Part shown: positions 1-10,745 of the stretch, one piece after another
How positions within the stretch are numbered: position 1 is the stretch's first letter
Layout of the letters: each line of letters starts with the position of its first letter
Assembly: GCA_032717465.1 (NCBI GenBank)
Contig: CM064669.1
Coordinates: 46,771,843 to 46,835,842, forward strand
Length of the DNA: 64,000 bases
Origin: Coenobita brevimanus
Lineage: Eukaryota > Arthropoda > Malacostraca > Decapoda > Coenobitidae
Reading direction: 5' to 3'
Position numbers and translations under genes: made by a program
The notes under the pieces: model-generated
Told to the model about the DNA's origin: nothing
What the model saw: only the letters and a program-made list of their open reading frames with translations
Database searches by the model: none

Positions 1-191
1 CAACCCATGAAAGTAGCGAGAATCGGGCCTCATAACGCGAACTAATGACGCAAATTTATGGAAGGGCGTCTAATAACATCCAGGACAGGGTCATTAGCGA
101 AAAGAGCCGCTGTAAATAGAGGTGTGAACGCGCCCTGAATTTCACAAAGCATCAGTGTTTCGTAAATCCCTTCAGTACGAGGACGGGTTTG
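1..191. other. unassigned single-copy-looking sequence
   Basis: No gene, simple repeat or family member recognised in this stretch at the window edge. Confidence 0.5.
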
Positions 192-478
192 GACTTTCAT
201 TCGTCGTCGCCGTCGTCGTCATCGTTATTCTTGTTGTTGTCGTTGTTGTTGTTGGTTCATCATAAACGTGGATTCCGTCGACTGCAGACACAAGATCCTT
301 TTCTCTTGCAGTCCACCTCCCTTCGTCTGGAATGCAGGTTAAAGTTCTCCTTCCCATGCAGTCCTCCATCCTACCTTCGGGGGACAGGTAAGTAAGTGAG
401 GGACGTTTGTATAACCGGGCAGAGATCTGACCTGTTAAATAGATGCCACTGCAAGAAGGCGCCCCTCTCCAGCACCGT
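192..478 (-). mobile_element. SINE-TAC family copy 1 (degenerate, with CGT/TGT tail)
   Basis: Reverse-oriented copy of the family seen best at 61410 and 55089. From right to left it carries the head (complement of GGACGCCTTC, at about 450-470), the GTGGACTGCAG-type centre (about 275-370, partly duplicated) and the end, next to a trinucleotide tract at 192-256 made of CGT then TGT units. The trinucleotide tract stands where other copies have (TAC)n. Open frames across it are not genes. Confidence 0.55.
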
Positions 479-767
479 TTCAATCCCAGTGCTAATGGAC
501 GAAGGGAATTTTTCAGAAGAGAATGTTGTTAACGAGGACTCTAGTTGTGAAGCGATAATGGCGGCTGTATCTAACCCCTGTAGTTTCTGAAGTCTCTCCA
601 TATCTAAATAAATCGATTGGAAGTTGCCAGAATATAATATGAATGACGTCCTTGAGCTGGAGGGATATGAAGCGAGCCTCATTTACTGAATTCATTTTTA
701 GAGAACCTGAAATTGTTAGGCGTAATCAGCCTGCATCCCACATTACGGAGGGTCAGGCGTCACATGC

Positions 768-770
<3 letters not shown>
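479..770. other. unassigned sequence
   Basis: No coding signal or recognised repeat between the SINE-TAC copy and the following AG microsatellite. Confidence 0.45.

Positions 771-821
<51 letters not shown>
771..821. repeat. (AG)n-(ACAG)n compound microsatellite
   Basis: AG repeats run directly into ACAG repeats. Confidence 0.95.
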
Positions 822-957
822 ATTTGTCTACGGGCCGAGTATTTGATTCTTCCCTATGGACTCGACCTTCAACTGATGCACACAGAATCAAACATCTTTC
901 TTTCCTAACCCTTAACCCTTCCATCAAATTCAGTCCAAATGAGATCAAAGCTTTCTA

Positions 958-1217
958 AATTGACCTTGACTTTTGACCTTTCCTTATGACCTTAATCCTA
1001 GACTGACACTTCTCAAAATCTAATCCCCTAATCCTTCCCTTACCCTGAGTATTTCCACAAAGTTTGGTGTAAATCGGATGAAAACAGATTAAGTTGACCT
1101 TGCCGTGTGACCCTGACCCTCGATCTATCGTTAAAAAATAGGTTAACTTCTTGGCTGATCCTCAACACTTCCATTGTTTGGTCTAAATCAGATAAAAAAA
1201 ATGTGTTAGTTATTTTG

Positions 1218-1291
<74 letters not shown>

Positions 1292-1500
1292 TCGAACTTT
1301 GACCTTGTCCTATGACCTTGACCGCAGATTTTATTGTTTTCAAAATCAAACCTCATCGTTCTCATATTACCTTCAACGCTTCCACCAGGTTTGATCTAAA
1401 TTGGATAAAATATGTTTAAGCTGACCTAGCTAGGCCAGCCTTTGATCAAGCCCTGTGACCTAGACACCTCTGACTTACTGTTCAACCCGTCATCAAATTT
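958..1500. repeat. TGACC-rich degenerate repeat block 1
   Basis: Repeated TGACCTTGACC and TGTGACC motifs alternate with 'CTTCCACCA...GGTTTGATCTAAAT'-type segments in diverged units. The same family returns at 21475-22450 and, in reverse orientation, at 35500-36520. Two perfect (CA)n tracts (1220-1288 and 1539-1607) start at the same position of the unit, just after TTATTTTGTTC. Confidence 0.75.
1220..1288. repeat. (CA)n microsatellite
   Basis: Perfect CA run preceded by TTATTTTGTTC. Confidence 0.97.
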
Positions 1501-1536
1501 GGCTAAACTTGGATAAATACTGTCTGACTTATTTTG

Positions 1537-1538
<2 letters not shown>

Positions 1539-1607
<69 letters not shown>
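1539..1607. repeat. (CA)n microsatellite
   Basis: Perfect CA run preceded by the same TTATTTTGTTC as the tract at 1220. Confidence 0.97.
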
Positions 1608-1610
<3 letters not shown>

Positions 1611-1785
1611 GAGCAAGACATAACACCTGTGCTCTCGAAATGCATAAAAATATCCAGGGTTTTGCATCTCAGTTTTAATAATAACAACACTGAGACTGTG
1701 ACAACCAAAATTCTGACTACCTCGGTATTTGTGGCAGTGAAGGCCTGAATGGCTTGTTGGCTGGACTAATAAAAAGAAAGTTAAA
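1608..1785. other. unassigned sequence
   Basis: No gene or family recognised. Confidence 0.4.
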
Positions 1786-2480
1786 GAAGAAAGTTTACAG
1801 AAGCGGACCTGATTGGAGAATGTGGAGTGAACGGGAGAGGAGATGAGGATGGAAGAAGGAGGAGGAAGAGGGATAGGAACGGACGAGAAGACATGAAAAG
1901 AGGTAGGGAAGAAAGGAAACAAGGAAAAGAGGACTGAAGAGTGAAAAGGAAGAGGAAAAGGAAAGAAGAAGAAGATATGTGTGAGAATTGGAGAGAGGCA
2001 GAGGTAGTTAACTGAAAAAAAAAAAAAAAAAAAGAGGAATAGAAAGCCGAAAATACAGAGAAGAAATAATGATGATTCTTGAAACAATGAAAGGAATTGG
2101 GAAAGAAGAAATGAGGGACAATTAAAGATGGGAGGAAGCACAGAGGACTATAAAAATAAAAAAAAAGAAAAGAAGAAGAGAAATAATAAAGAAACAAGGA
2201 AAAAAAGTCTAATAAGAGAAAATGTGTGGAAAGGAGAAGAGACGTGAAAATTGGTAAAAAAGAGCAAAGAGAGAGAGAGAGAGAGAGACTGGAAAAGAGC
2301 AAGAAGATTAAATTATTAAGTGTGATTTTACGTAACAAAGTCCCACACTCATTCAAGCTCCAGTTGTAGAAGACGATGAAAAAAATATATTAATCGCCAA
2401 GAGAGAAAGAGTGATCAAATGAAAATGAAAAGAAGGATGGAGAAGAGATGGGAAAAGAATAAGAAAATAAATATGATCTC
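1786..2480. repeat. purine-rich low-complexity tract
   Basis: The + strand is almost all A and G (GAAGGA, GGAAAAGA and similar) with a poly(A) run at 2016-2033 and (GA)n near 2271-2288. Frames open on the minus strand (Ser/Phe/Leu-rich) are composition artefacts. Confidence 0.85.
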
Positions 2481-2679
2481 ACGAAGCAAGGACCATCACA
2501 CCATTGCAGATACAGTTAGAGAAGACGGCTTGGTGATACACATAAATATTTACGTTGCAGCCAGAGGAGGGCCATGCATAGTTTCCCATCGTCTGTGTTT
2601 CTGGTAAGGTTATAAGTGATAATATAACTGAAAGGGTGAGCGGCAAGGAATGGACACTGGAGTATCTCAATCTGTTTAT

Positions 2680-2738
2680 TCATTTTTCTATCTGTCTTTC
2701 TAACTACCTATCCTTGTACCTATCAGTCCGTCTGCCAG

Positions 2739-2773
<35 letters not shown>

Positions 2774-2803
2774 GTCCATATATCTATCTATTTATCTATC
2801 TGC
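2680..2803. repeat. (TCTA)n tetranucleotide tract
   Basis: TCTA/TCTG units, perfect over 2739-2772 and degenerate on both sides. Confidence 0.92.
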
Positions 2804-3320
2804 ACGGTGTAAATGATTAATATTCATTTCATTATATCTCTAACAAATATTTTCGATTCATCTACACTGGTTAAGGCCAAACGATTCCTCAAAAGCAACT
2901 CTATAAAGAATGAAACTGCCATAAAACATAGAGAGCTGTTTATATTTGCAAATGTATCAGAGTGCATCCAAATTTACGAAAAACTATATTATAAAACTAA
3001 GATCTAATGCAAAAGACAAGACTATGTGGAATTATTTAAAGGCATGAAAGGTATAAATAAAAGAAAGACTATTGACGTAAAAGGATATTTTTCTAAACCT
3101 GTGATAGTAATAAAATAAATAAATAAATAAATGCAATAAGTAAATAGACCAACATTTATATAAGAAAATTAATGTGGATATGTTCATGGAAGTACTGAAA
3201 AAAAAAAATGGGTAGAGGTGAGTAAAAGACAGTCAAGAAGGTGTGGTAAAAATGTGTTATATTTGGCAAAGGGTGTGTAATAGGACGTGAAAGATCGTGG
3301 AAATGTAACGTAATCTGTAT
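2804..3320. other. AT-rich unassigned sequence
   Basis: No coding potential beyond a 64-codon A/T-rich frame. A short (AAAT)n lies at 3108-3133. Confidence 0.5.

Positions 3321-3321
<1 letters not shown>

Positions 3322-3383
<62 letters not shown>
3322..3383. repeat. (GT)n microsatellite
   Basis: Perfect GT run. Confidence 0.97.
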
Positions 3384-3385
<2 letters not shown>

Positions 3386-3498
3386 GCAGTGCGGGAGGTT
3401 GTAAAGGCGAAAATAAGTCCAGCAAAGCACACAGTAATACTCTTGTGGGTGTCTGAAGATGCGTATGTCAAGTGTTTGAAGGAATTTGAGAGTGTGCT

Positions 3499-3502
<4 letters not shown>

Positions 3503-3549
<47 letters not shown>

Positions 3550-3587
3550 TGTGTGTGTGAGTGTGTGAGAGAGAGAGAGAGAGAGAG
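3503..3587. repeat. (GT)n-(GA)n compound microsatellite
   Basis: GT repeats, interrupted near the end by GAG, pass into GA repeats at about 3567-3587. Confidence 0.95.
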
Positions 3588-3981
3588 TGGTGCATGTGCA
3601 TTAATGTGCCCATGAATTTAGGAGTAAGTATTGTGTGTTAATGTGTGAATGTGACGATGTGTGGAATATCTAGAGATACGTAGTAGTGTGTGACTGTGGG
3701 GATGTGTGTGAGTGTGGATATGGTGGGATATGTGATCAGGTGTAGAACTGTGCCAAGTAGCTATCAAGGTGTGCAAGTGTCTGAGGGTATATGAGGAATG
3801 TGTCGGAACGCGTGAGAATGCGTAGGGATGTGTATGAGTACGGATGTGTAGGAATGAGTCAGCACATGTATGTGTAGGAATGTATCAGTGGAAGGCTATC
3901 AAGGTGTGACAGATGTGAGACTATCTTCCACAGCATGTACCAATGTGTGTCTGTGTCTTTGGACATGCAGAGACGTGTACA

Positions 3982-3983
<2 letters not shown>
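3588..3983. repeat. degenerate TGTG-rich sequence
   Basis: Short GTGTG-containing words recur with no fixed period (GGATGTGTG, GGAATGTG, AGGTGTG). Looks like an eroded microsatellite or minisatellite; no gene. Confidence 0.6.
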
Positions 3984-4042
<59 letters not shown>

Positions 4043-4048
4043 AGAGAG
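3984..4048. repeat. (TG)n-(AG)n compound microsatellite
   Basis: TG run to 4027 followed by AG run. Confidence 0.95.
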
Positions 4049-4129
4049 TATGAGGGCTAAGGTTAGCAGACTATAAGATGGCTGCGCTGCAAGTACCTTC
4101 TCTAACCTTGAGAATAATGGTGTGTTAAT

Positions 4130-4328
<199 letters not shown>

Positions 4329-4329
4329 T

Positions 4330-4450
4330 GTTACTTCTACTACCACTACTATTACTACTACTACTACTGCTACTGCTACTACTACTACTATTACTAATTC
4401 TACTACTTCTACTTTTATTACTGCTACCACTACTACTACTACTACTACTT
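4330..4450. repeat. (TAC)n imperfect trinucleotide array
   Basis: CTA/TAC units with occasional TGC, TTC and ATT variants, directly after a MITE-1 terminus. Confidence 0.92.
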
Positions 4451-5107
4451 GCCCACTTAGTCTGAATAAAAATCCCCCTAATAGCAGCAGGAAATAAAAG
4501 AAAATTAGGTGCCAAGGCGGAAGTGGTTAGCAGACATCTTAGGCAAATTGCTCCACCGCCTCTTTCCGTGTCATCACCAAATTTAGACACCTTAAATGAG
4601 AGTCCTGTTGCTGAGTCGTTGGTGTAAATTGTGATGAGGATTGGTCCGGGGGAAGGAAAGAAGGAGAGTGAAGGAGAGGGAAGTGAGGAGGGAGCGGAGA
4701 AAGGATAGGGAAGTGAGGAGAGGGAGAGGGCAAGATGAAAAGTAGAGAGAGAGAGAGAGAGAGACGGAGGAAGATTGGCGAGAGCGAGATATTGAAAAGA
4801 TAATCATACACCTCAATCCGCTTATTACTGTCCATCAGTAATAAAAAAAATATTTCTATATATTCCAAACCGAATCAAGAAACCTTTACTAAAATCAATA
4901 ATCAAATACCAGCCAAATGTCACTTTAACTCCGGGAATATACCTTTGTACTATCCTTTATAATTCCTTCAGTGGACGAATTATAGAGGGAACATGTTGGA
5001 TTCTTAGGAGTTTTTTCTGTATGTCAGGAAAAGGTCACTGCAGTCAAAGTAAGGTCATAGCTTTAAATATTAGAGTGTAAACTACTGAACTTCTGAGTTA
5101 TACCATG
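4451..5107. other. no gene seen; includes GA-rich tract
   Basis: 4640-4780 is purine-rich (GAGGGAAGTGAGGA-type words, then GA repeats). The remainder is A/T-rich without recognisable coding or family sequence. Confidence 0.55.
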
Positions 5108-5440
5108 TCTTGTGGTCTCGTAACTCACAATCAGTGTTATACCATCTCACAATCTCAGTATCAAAACATCTCACATACTTTCATAATATCAACACCCCAC
5201 ACCTTATGATATTACACTTCACACCTCACAGTCCCATACCTCACAACCCCGCACCCCACATCTCCACACTTCCCAGCCCACATCTCACAACCTTACACTC
5301 AAGAACCCCACACTTCACATCGCACACCTCACACACACATACCTCTCAACTCAAAACCCCACACCTCACACACACATACCTCTTACCTCCCAACCTCACA
5401 CCTCACACTCCCACCTCTTACAACGTTATGACTCTTCCTC
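5108..5440. repeat. degenerate CTCACACC-rich tandem repeat
   Basis: Short units such as CACACCTCACA, ACCCCACACTTCACA and CATACCTCACA recur. A 115-codon His/Thr/Pro-rich frame across it is a translated repeat. Confidence 0.7.
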
Positions 5441-5689
5441 TAAATAAACCTATGTAATATTTCACAGCAGCCCAGTATCTCTTTTTCAGGTTAATCCCTT
5501 CACTAAAATGACGACTTTTTATTTACTGCATTTCACGGTTGAGGAAGTTGTTCAGTTTGGAAAAGACACCCGTACAAACAGTCTTCATTAACGTCTTGAG
5601 TGTGATTAGTTGTTGTATTATATATCCCGAAGTGAGACCATTAATAGGATAAAAAGAGATATCGCACAGGCGGGGTTTTTAATTAGAGC

Positions 5690-5740
5690 TGATGATGGTG
5701 ATGGCGATGAAGATGGTGATGATGATGATGATGGAAGAAA
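5690..5740. repeat. (GAT)n imperfect microsatellite
   Basis: GATGATGGTGATGGCGATG-type run. Confidence 0.85.
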
Positions 5741-5767
5741 ATAATAATAATGAGTATTAATTGGTGA

Positions 5768-5879
5768 TACTACTACTACTACTACTCCTACTACTACCAC
5801 CATCACCACCACTACGACAACAACAACAACTACTACTACTACTACTACTACTACTATTATTATTATTATTACTATTACT
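5768..5879. repeat. (TAC)/(ATT) array upstream of the LINE
   Basis: TAC, CAC, AAC and ATT triplets; ends in ACTATTACT (5871-5879), which recurs on the far side of the LINE at 7450-7458. Confidence 0.9.
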
Positions 5880-5880
5880 G

Positions 5881-7127
5881 TATGGTAGAGTGTTAATTAT
5901 GAGAGTTAGAGAGGGTACACAGGGAGTGATTAGTGATGAGCAGTGTGGCTTTAGGAGAGGGAGGGGATGCGTTGATCAGGTGTTTGCTGTGAGACAAGTG
6001 TGTGAAAAGTATTTAGCGAAAGGCAAGGATGTGTTTTGGGCATTTATGGATTTAGAGAAAGCGTATGATAGAATTGATAGGGAGGCTTTGTGGACTGTTT
6101 TAAGATTGTATGGACTTGATGGTAGGTTACTAAAAGGGGTGAAAAGTTTTTATGTAAATAGTAGAGCGTGTGTAAGAGTGGGAAATGCTGTGAGTGATTG
6201 GTTTCCCGTGAGAGTGGGGCTGCGACAGGGATGTGTGATGTCGCCTTGGTTGTTTAATATTTACATGGATGGTGTTGTAAGGGAGGTGAATGCAAGAGTT
6301 TTAGGTGGTCTGAGTCTGGTAAATGTTGATGGAGGAGAGTGGAATCTGAAGCAGCTGCTGTTTGCAGATGATACTGCACTGGTGACTGATTCAGAGGAGA
6401 GATTGTGACAGTTGGTAGAGGAGATTGGAAGGGTGTGTGAAAGGAGGAAATTGAAAGTAAATGAGAATAAGAGTAAAGTGATGAAGTGTACGAGGTTGAT
6501 AGATGGTAGGGGGATGAATATAGTTTTGAATGGTGAGTTGCTTGAGGAGGTAGATTGTTTTAAATATCTAGGGTCACATGTTGCTGTGGATGGAAGAATA
6601 GATGCAGAAGTGAAGTTTAGAATAAATGAAGTAGGAAAGGTGCTGGGAGAAATGAAAAAAGTGTTTAAATGTCGTTCGCTTAGAATGGATGTAAAGAGAA
6701 GGCTGTATGAGGGTGTTGTGGTACCGACTGCATTATATGGGGCTGAAACATGGAATATGGGTGTAGCAGAGAGGAAAAGTTTGAATGTAATGGAGATGAG
6801 ATGTCTGAGGAGTATGTGTGGAGTGACGCGTATGGACTGAGTGCGAAATGATGAAGTGCGAAGGAGAACTGGAGTTGTTCGGGAGATGGCTGGTAGAGTT
6901 GAGCAGAGGGTGTTGCAATGGTTTGGGCATATGGAGAGAATGGATAATGAGCGATTGGTGAAAAGATCACTAGATCTGATGTGAGAGGCGTGAGACTGAG
7001 AGGAAGACCACGAATAGGATGGATGGACAGTGTGAAGAGAGCGCTGGATGCGAGAGGGATGTCTGTTGAGCAAGGAAGAGTGGCTGTGCGTGACAGAAAT
7101 AAATGGTGAGAAATTGTGAATGAATAA
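5881..7127 (+). pseudogene. LINE reverse transcriptase pseudogene (partial, broken)
   Basis: Encodes the catalytic part of a non-LTR reverse transcriptase, which would copy element RNA into DNA at a nicked chromosomal site. Visible motifs: FMDLEKAYDRID (motif A, about 6043-6078, first catalytic Asp), LRQGCVMSPWLFNIYMD (motif B, about 6220-6270) and FADD (motif C, 6361-6372, the paired Asp). After these come the thumb-like region with CFKYLGS (about 6558-6578), ALYGAETW (about 6730-6755) and the C-terminal WFGHMERMD segment near 6920. The frame is interrupted by TGA at 6406-6408, TGA at 6838-6840, a frameshift at about 6960-6985 and TGA at 7107-7109; it ends at TAA 7125-7127. It is not translatable as one protein. 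No endonuclease domain is present. Confidence 0.9.
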
Positions 7128-7449
7128 GTGATGACGCAGCCCTGAGGGGGTATTCTCCCGCATTTGGTCTGATCAGCTAGTCAGGTCAGGTGCGGGTAAG
7201 GGGATGGGTCTGTTATGATGTGGCAGGGGTAAACCAGTTCTGCTGTCGGGCCCTGCTGTGGATGTCACTGATTGCATTGCGCAGTTGTCCCTTGTGCGGT
7301 GTGATGCGGTGAGGATCTGTCCGTTCTCCCCTTTGGGGCTAAGATGCGAATGAATGTGTTTGAATGGATGAGTAAATGGAGAGTGAGTCGTCCTGTCTCG
7401 GCTACCTCCCTTTCCTTGGGGGAAGCAGCCTAGGTATATAGATAGATAG
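7128..7449 (+). other. LINE 3' UTR and GATA tail
   Basis: Non-coding 3' part of the element after the last stop. It ends in TATAGATAGATAG instead of poly(A). Confidence 0.7.
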
Positions 7450-7530
7450 ACTATTACTACAGCTACCACTACAAGAACAACAACTACTACTACTACTACT
7501 ACTACTACTGTACTACTACTAATAATAATA
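7450..7530. repeat. (TAC)n array downstream of the LINE
   Basis: ACT/TAC triplets with AAC and AAT variants, probably the right half of the microsatellite into which the LINE inserted. Confidence 0.88.
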
Positions 7531-7700
7531 CAGACCTTATTCCTCCTAGCTCAGATCATACACTACCTCTATGTCTACCATCAGTTTTGCATATTACATC
7601 TTAATTTCTTACGTGTTATTGATGCAAAAGATATTGATTTTAACAGAGATCATTCATTATCATTTGAACCTCGTCTAGAAAAACCGTCTGATGTTAGCTG

Positions 7701-7903
7701 TACTCTTTTCACATTAACCTGACCCAGATTTTGGTCTTTTTACAGTTTATTTTGCGCAGCTTAGTGACAGAAAAAGATAATACTGTGGTTCTATATCGTC
7801 TCTCTAGCACTTCTTCTTGACTAACATTATACTCAAGTGTTAATTTACTCTTATAGCCCAGATTCAAGATGGAGAGATGGCTATTTTAATCCAAGTTAAA
7901 GAT
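7701..7903 (+). mobile_element. MITE-1 family copy
   Basis: Starts TACTCTTTTCACATTAACCT and contains CAGCTTAGTGACAGAAAAAG and CACTTCTTCTTGACTAACA. The right terminus is CCAAGTTAAAG. The two ends are inverted copies of each other, and about 200 bp matches other members. Confidence 0.75.
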
Positions 7904-8425
7904 TAAAAAAAAAAAAAGTATATAAAGTTAAACAGAGAAATCGTGACTCGAGACTTAAAGTTGCAGGATATTAACTCACAAGCTCCTATGACTCACTTTT
8001 AACTATTTTCTTGAGTTAGCGTAAAATACTAGAGTTGTTCCCACCACGAAAGGGTTAATGGGGAAAATATAAACTCATGAACAGGACAGCCAAGATATAT
8101 TTCACTCTAGGTAATGCCAGATGATTTTATAAAACTGTTAGTGTATGGAAAATAATTTGCTGACCCCTTGTGTCTCTCGTGGCCTTTGTTTCTTTTTCCT
8201 CTTATAATTTTCGGATTTTTTTTCCTTTAAAGCCTAATATGGAAAATAATTTGGTAACCCCTTGCGGCTGTGCTGGCATTTGTTTCTTTTTTCTGTTATT
8301 TTTTTTCCTGTTTTTTGGCCGATGTATTTCACCTTAGGAAAATTCTCTCGTACCTGAAGTTTTTTATGGAGGCGACATTTAATTTTTTCAGTAAAAAAAA
8401 AAAATCCAGAACTGAATAGAATAAT
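7904..8425. other. no gene seen
   Basis: A/T-rich DNA. 8335-8425 resembles the A/T tandem unit at 23434-23960 (TTTTTTCAGTA followed by poly(A)) and is likewise followed by TCTG/TC microsatellite. ATGGAAAATAATTTG occurs twice (8146 and 8239), suggesting a local duplication. Confidence 0.45.
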
Positions 8426-8438
8426 CTCTGTCTGTCTG

Positions 8439-8477
<39 letters not shown>

Positions 8478-8493
8478 GTCTCTCTCTCTCTCT
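8426..8493. repeat. (TCTG)/(TC)n microsatellite
   Basis: TCTG units and pure TC runs. Confidence 0.95.
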
Positions 8494-8639
8494 GCATGTT
8501 TATCTGTTCTGTCTATCTGCCTATATATCTCTCCTATCCTGTTCTATCCATCTCTCTATTTATCTATATAAAGCCAGCAGATTTAAAGGAATGAGGAGGA
8601 ATTGCTATGAAATCAATGTTAATTAAAAAACTACAGGAA

Positions 8640-8760
8640 GATCTACATACTAAGCCTCCTTGCCAGTTCCCGTGTGTTGCCAAAAAAGCTGAGTCTGCTG
8701 GTGTGGGCGTAGAAATGTATCAGCCATGCGCGTTGACGATTTATTTATACCCATTTCAAA
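8640..8760. repeat. dispersed repeat fragment shared with 49815-49965
   Basis: AGTCTGCTGGTGTGGGCGTA occurs here on the + strand and, complemented, near 49880-49900, with weaker similarity around it. A 78-codon frame at 8607-8843 overlaps and is not supported as a gene. Confidence 0.45.
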
Positions 8761-8909
8761 TTGAGCAAAGATTAGCAGCAGTTTTTTATTTTAGTGTCGA
8801 CATTCACAACGTTCATGAGCCGTCACAGGAGCACAATAACTGACCAGGGGAATGATGTGTATGGCTCGCCCTTTACTGCAGGTAACTTGGTAACAGTGAC
8901 AGGTACAGA

Positions 8910-8941
8910 CATCATCATCATCATCACCATAACTTGCATCC

Positions 8942-9032
<91 letters not shown>

Positions 9033-9064
9033 CATCACCATCATCATCATCATCATCATCATCC
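8910..9064. repeat. (ATC)n trinucleotide microsatellite
   Basis: CAT/ATC triplets over 150 bp with a few CAC and ACA interruptions. Confidence 0.97.
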
Positions 9065-9585
9065 ACCCTGCATCACTGACCAAATACTTCAGCAATACCG
9101 GCACAGTGGAATTACTAGTGAATTATTAACTAGTGCGCTACGAGATATCTCCTTTAACCGCCTCAGTCTGATTAATTTCTCTTACGTTCTTGCAATGTTT
9201 AAGCGATTTTATTTCCAGACAGACAGCGATTTTATTTCCAGATCTTAAGTGAATTAACTCCTTCACTACTTAAGAACCTACTGAGTTGAGGAAAGTCGTC
9301 TTGTGGTAGATATAGTAAAACGAAGAAGTGTAAAAGTATTAGATGCAGGAGCTTTATAGTCGATGGGTTTATGCTCTTGGTGTGGTGTGAGATTGATTTT
9401 GTGTGGTATGGTGTGGTGTGGTGGTATGGTGTGATGTGATGTGGTTTTGCCCGTCGCTAAAGTCAGAGGAAGTTAAGCATCTCGTTCGAAATTCGTTAGT
9501 GTGAGACAGACGGACAGGTGCGACAAGAGATCATCAAACAACACATCACAAGAGTATAGAAATTAACCCCTTTGGTATGCTGACA
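9065..9585. other. no gene seen; short TGTGG repeat
   Basis: Mostly unassigned. About 9378-9442 has TGTGGTGTGG-type units. The imperfect direct repeat CAGCGATTTTATTTCCAGA lies near 9200-9245. Confidence 0.5.
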
Positions 9586-9770
9586 TCCTTTTATGCTTGC
9601 TACAGCCGAATGTACAATTGGCCACATAAACCTGGGACACCTCCAACGTATAGGCAAGGCCTGGCATCAGGTGCCCTTGACAACCTTGACAAATTCGCAT
9701 GTTTTCTTGACGGCAGTAACACGAGGGAACAAGGATGTCAAAAACTAGACGAAATGACTAAGTAACTGTG
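9586..9770 (+). repeat. dispersed repeat family D, copy 1
   Basis: Matches 54305-54475. Shared words include AACCTGGGACA, TGACAACCTTGACA followed by an AAATTCGCAT/TAATCACAT variant, and GAAATGAC(T/C)AAGTA. About 170 bp; function and origin unknown. Confidence 0.6.
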
Positions 9771-10105
9771 ATGCCTGAACGTCAAAAGGTGTAGCTGGAC
9801 CTCCCCTTCACACGAACACTGTCCCAGGTTTATATGCTGCCAGCTGTACAACACCTGCCGTAAGAAGGAGGCAGGTGGAGTAAGAAGCAGCCTCCTTTAA
9901 CCCTAGCACTACAAGATCGTAATGCCCTCAGTATTGCGATTCAGTTTTATATCATTCCTGCCACTTGATCTTATTCATGCAGTTTAAGGAAGGCCTGTTG
10001 AAGCGAAGGGGTAAGACACAGGCCTCATTTATCGCCTCAGTGTGTTAAGTCCTTCCTGATCTACGAGTAAGTATTATCCTTCGCTGGTAGAAAGAGTTAA
10101 CTACT
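9771..10105. other. unassigned sequence
   Basis: No coding or family signal recognised. Confidence 0.4.
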
Positions 10106-10273
10106 GTACAGTGAGCAACAGTAGTCGTGTCGCGGTTTTGTCCGAAGATTAAATGTAACTCGTGAAACATTATGAACCGTCTGTATGACAGACGGCGGAA
10201 TGTACCAGACGCTTAGCCCGTTAGCTTATGTTTTCACCAAATTTCACGACACGATTATTGTTGCTTACTGTAC
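10106..10273. mobile_element. MITE-2: 168 bp foldback element
   Basis: Inverted termini: the left end GTACAGTGAGCAACAGTAGT and the complement of the right end GTACAGTAAGCAACAATAAT differ at few positions. The similarity continues through CGTGTCG, giving termini of about 33 bp. The centre holds the small palindrome CCGTCTG...CAGACGG. It is too short to encode a transposase. The termini resemble Tc1/mariner-type ends, an inference. Confidence 0.75.
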
Positions 10274-10411
10274 ATCTACCCGCAAATGTACAGGTGAAAC
10301 ATAGGTAGATATCCAGCAGTGAAAAGGTGATGATTAATATTTTCTAGTGGTAGCAAGAATATATTATGCCTGACGTCGTTGTAGTAAGGTGGTTAAACAT
10401 ATGTGAAATAG

Positions 10412-10413
<2 letters not shown>

Positions 10414-10474
<61 letters not shown>
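10414..10474. repeat. (GA)n microsatellite
   Basis: Perfect GA run. Confidence 0.97.
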
Positions 10475-10482
<8 letters not shown>

Positions 10483-10549
10483 AGAAGCAACGAAACAACA
10501 ACGTCATTACAGTGAAGTGTTTAATACCTCTGTGTTGTAAAGTATGATT

Positions 10550-10709
10550 TTATAATAATAATAATAATAATAATCTTACTTTGGAAATCAACCTCTTAAA
10601 CCAGATTACCTAATTTTCATTGTATTTTTCCCCCCTTCTAAAATTTCATTCAGCTTAGGATAGTTTTTTTTTTTTTTTTTTTACTTATTTATTTATTTTA
10701 TTATTATTA

Positions 10710-10742
<33 letters not shown>

Positions 10743-10745
10743 TTA
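10550..10745. repeat. A/T simple repeats: (ATA)n, poly(T), (ATT)n
   Basis: ATA triplets at 10552-10575, a T run at about 10667-10682 and ATT triplets at about 10700-10741. Confidence 0.9.

Larger units (their letters stand above)
5880..7449 (+). mobile_element. 5'-truncated LINE (non-LTR retrotransposon) with GATA tail
   Basis: Insertion containing the C-terminal two thirds of a LINE ORF2-type protein (5881-7127), a 3' UTR (7128-7430) and a tail ending in ATAGATAGATAG. It is flanked on both sides by TAC-rich DNA, with ACTATTACT at 5871-5879 and again at 7450-7458 as a possible 9 bp target-site duplication. The endonuclease domain and the start of the reverse transcriptase domain are missing, the usual outcome of incomplete target-primed reverse transcription. 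The clade is not certain; the protein reads like RTE-type or related animal LINEs. Confidence 0.88.

Noticed and set aside
5110..5457. 115-codon His/Thr/Pro-rich frame
   Set aside because: Translation of a CTCACACC degenerate repeat; no promoter, signal or family.
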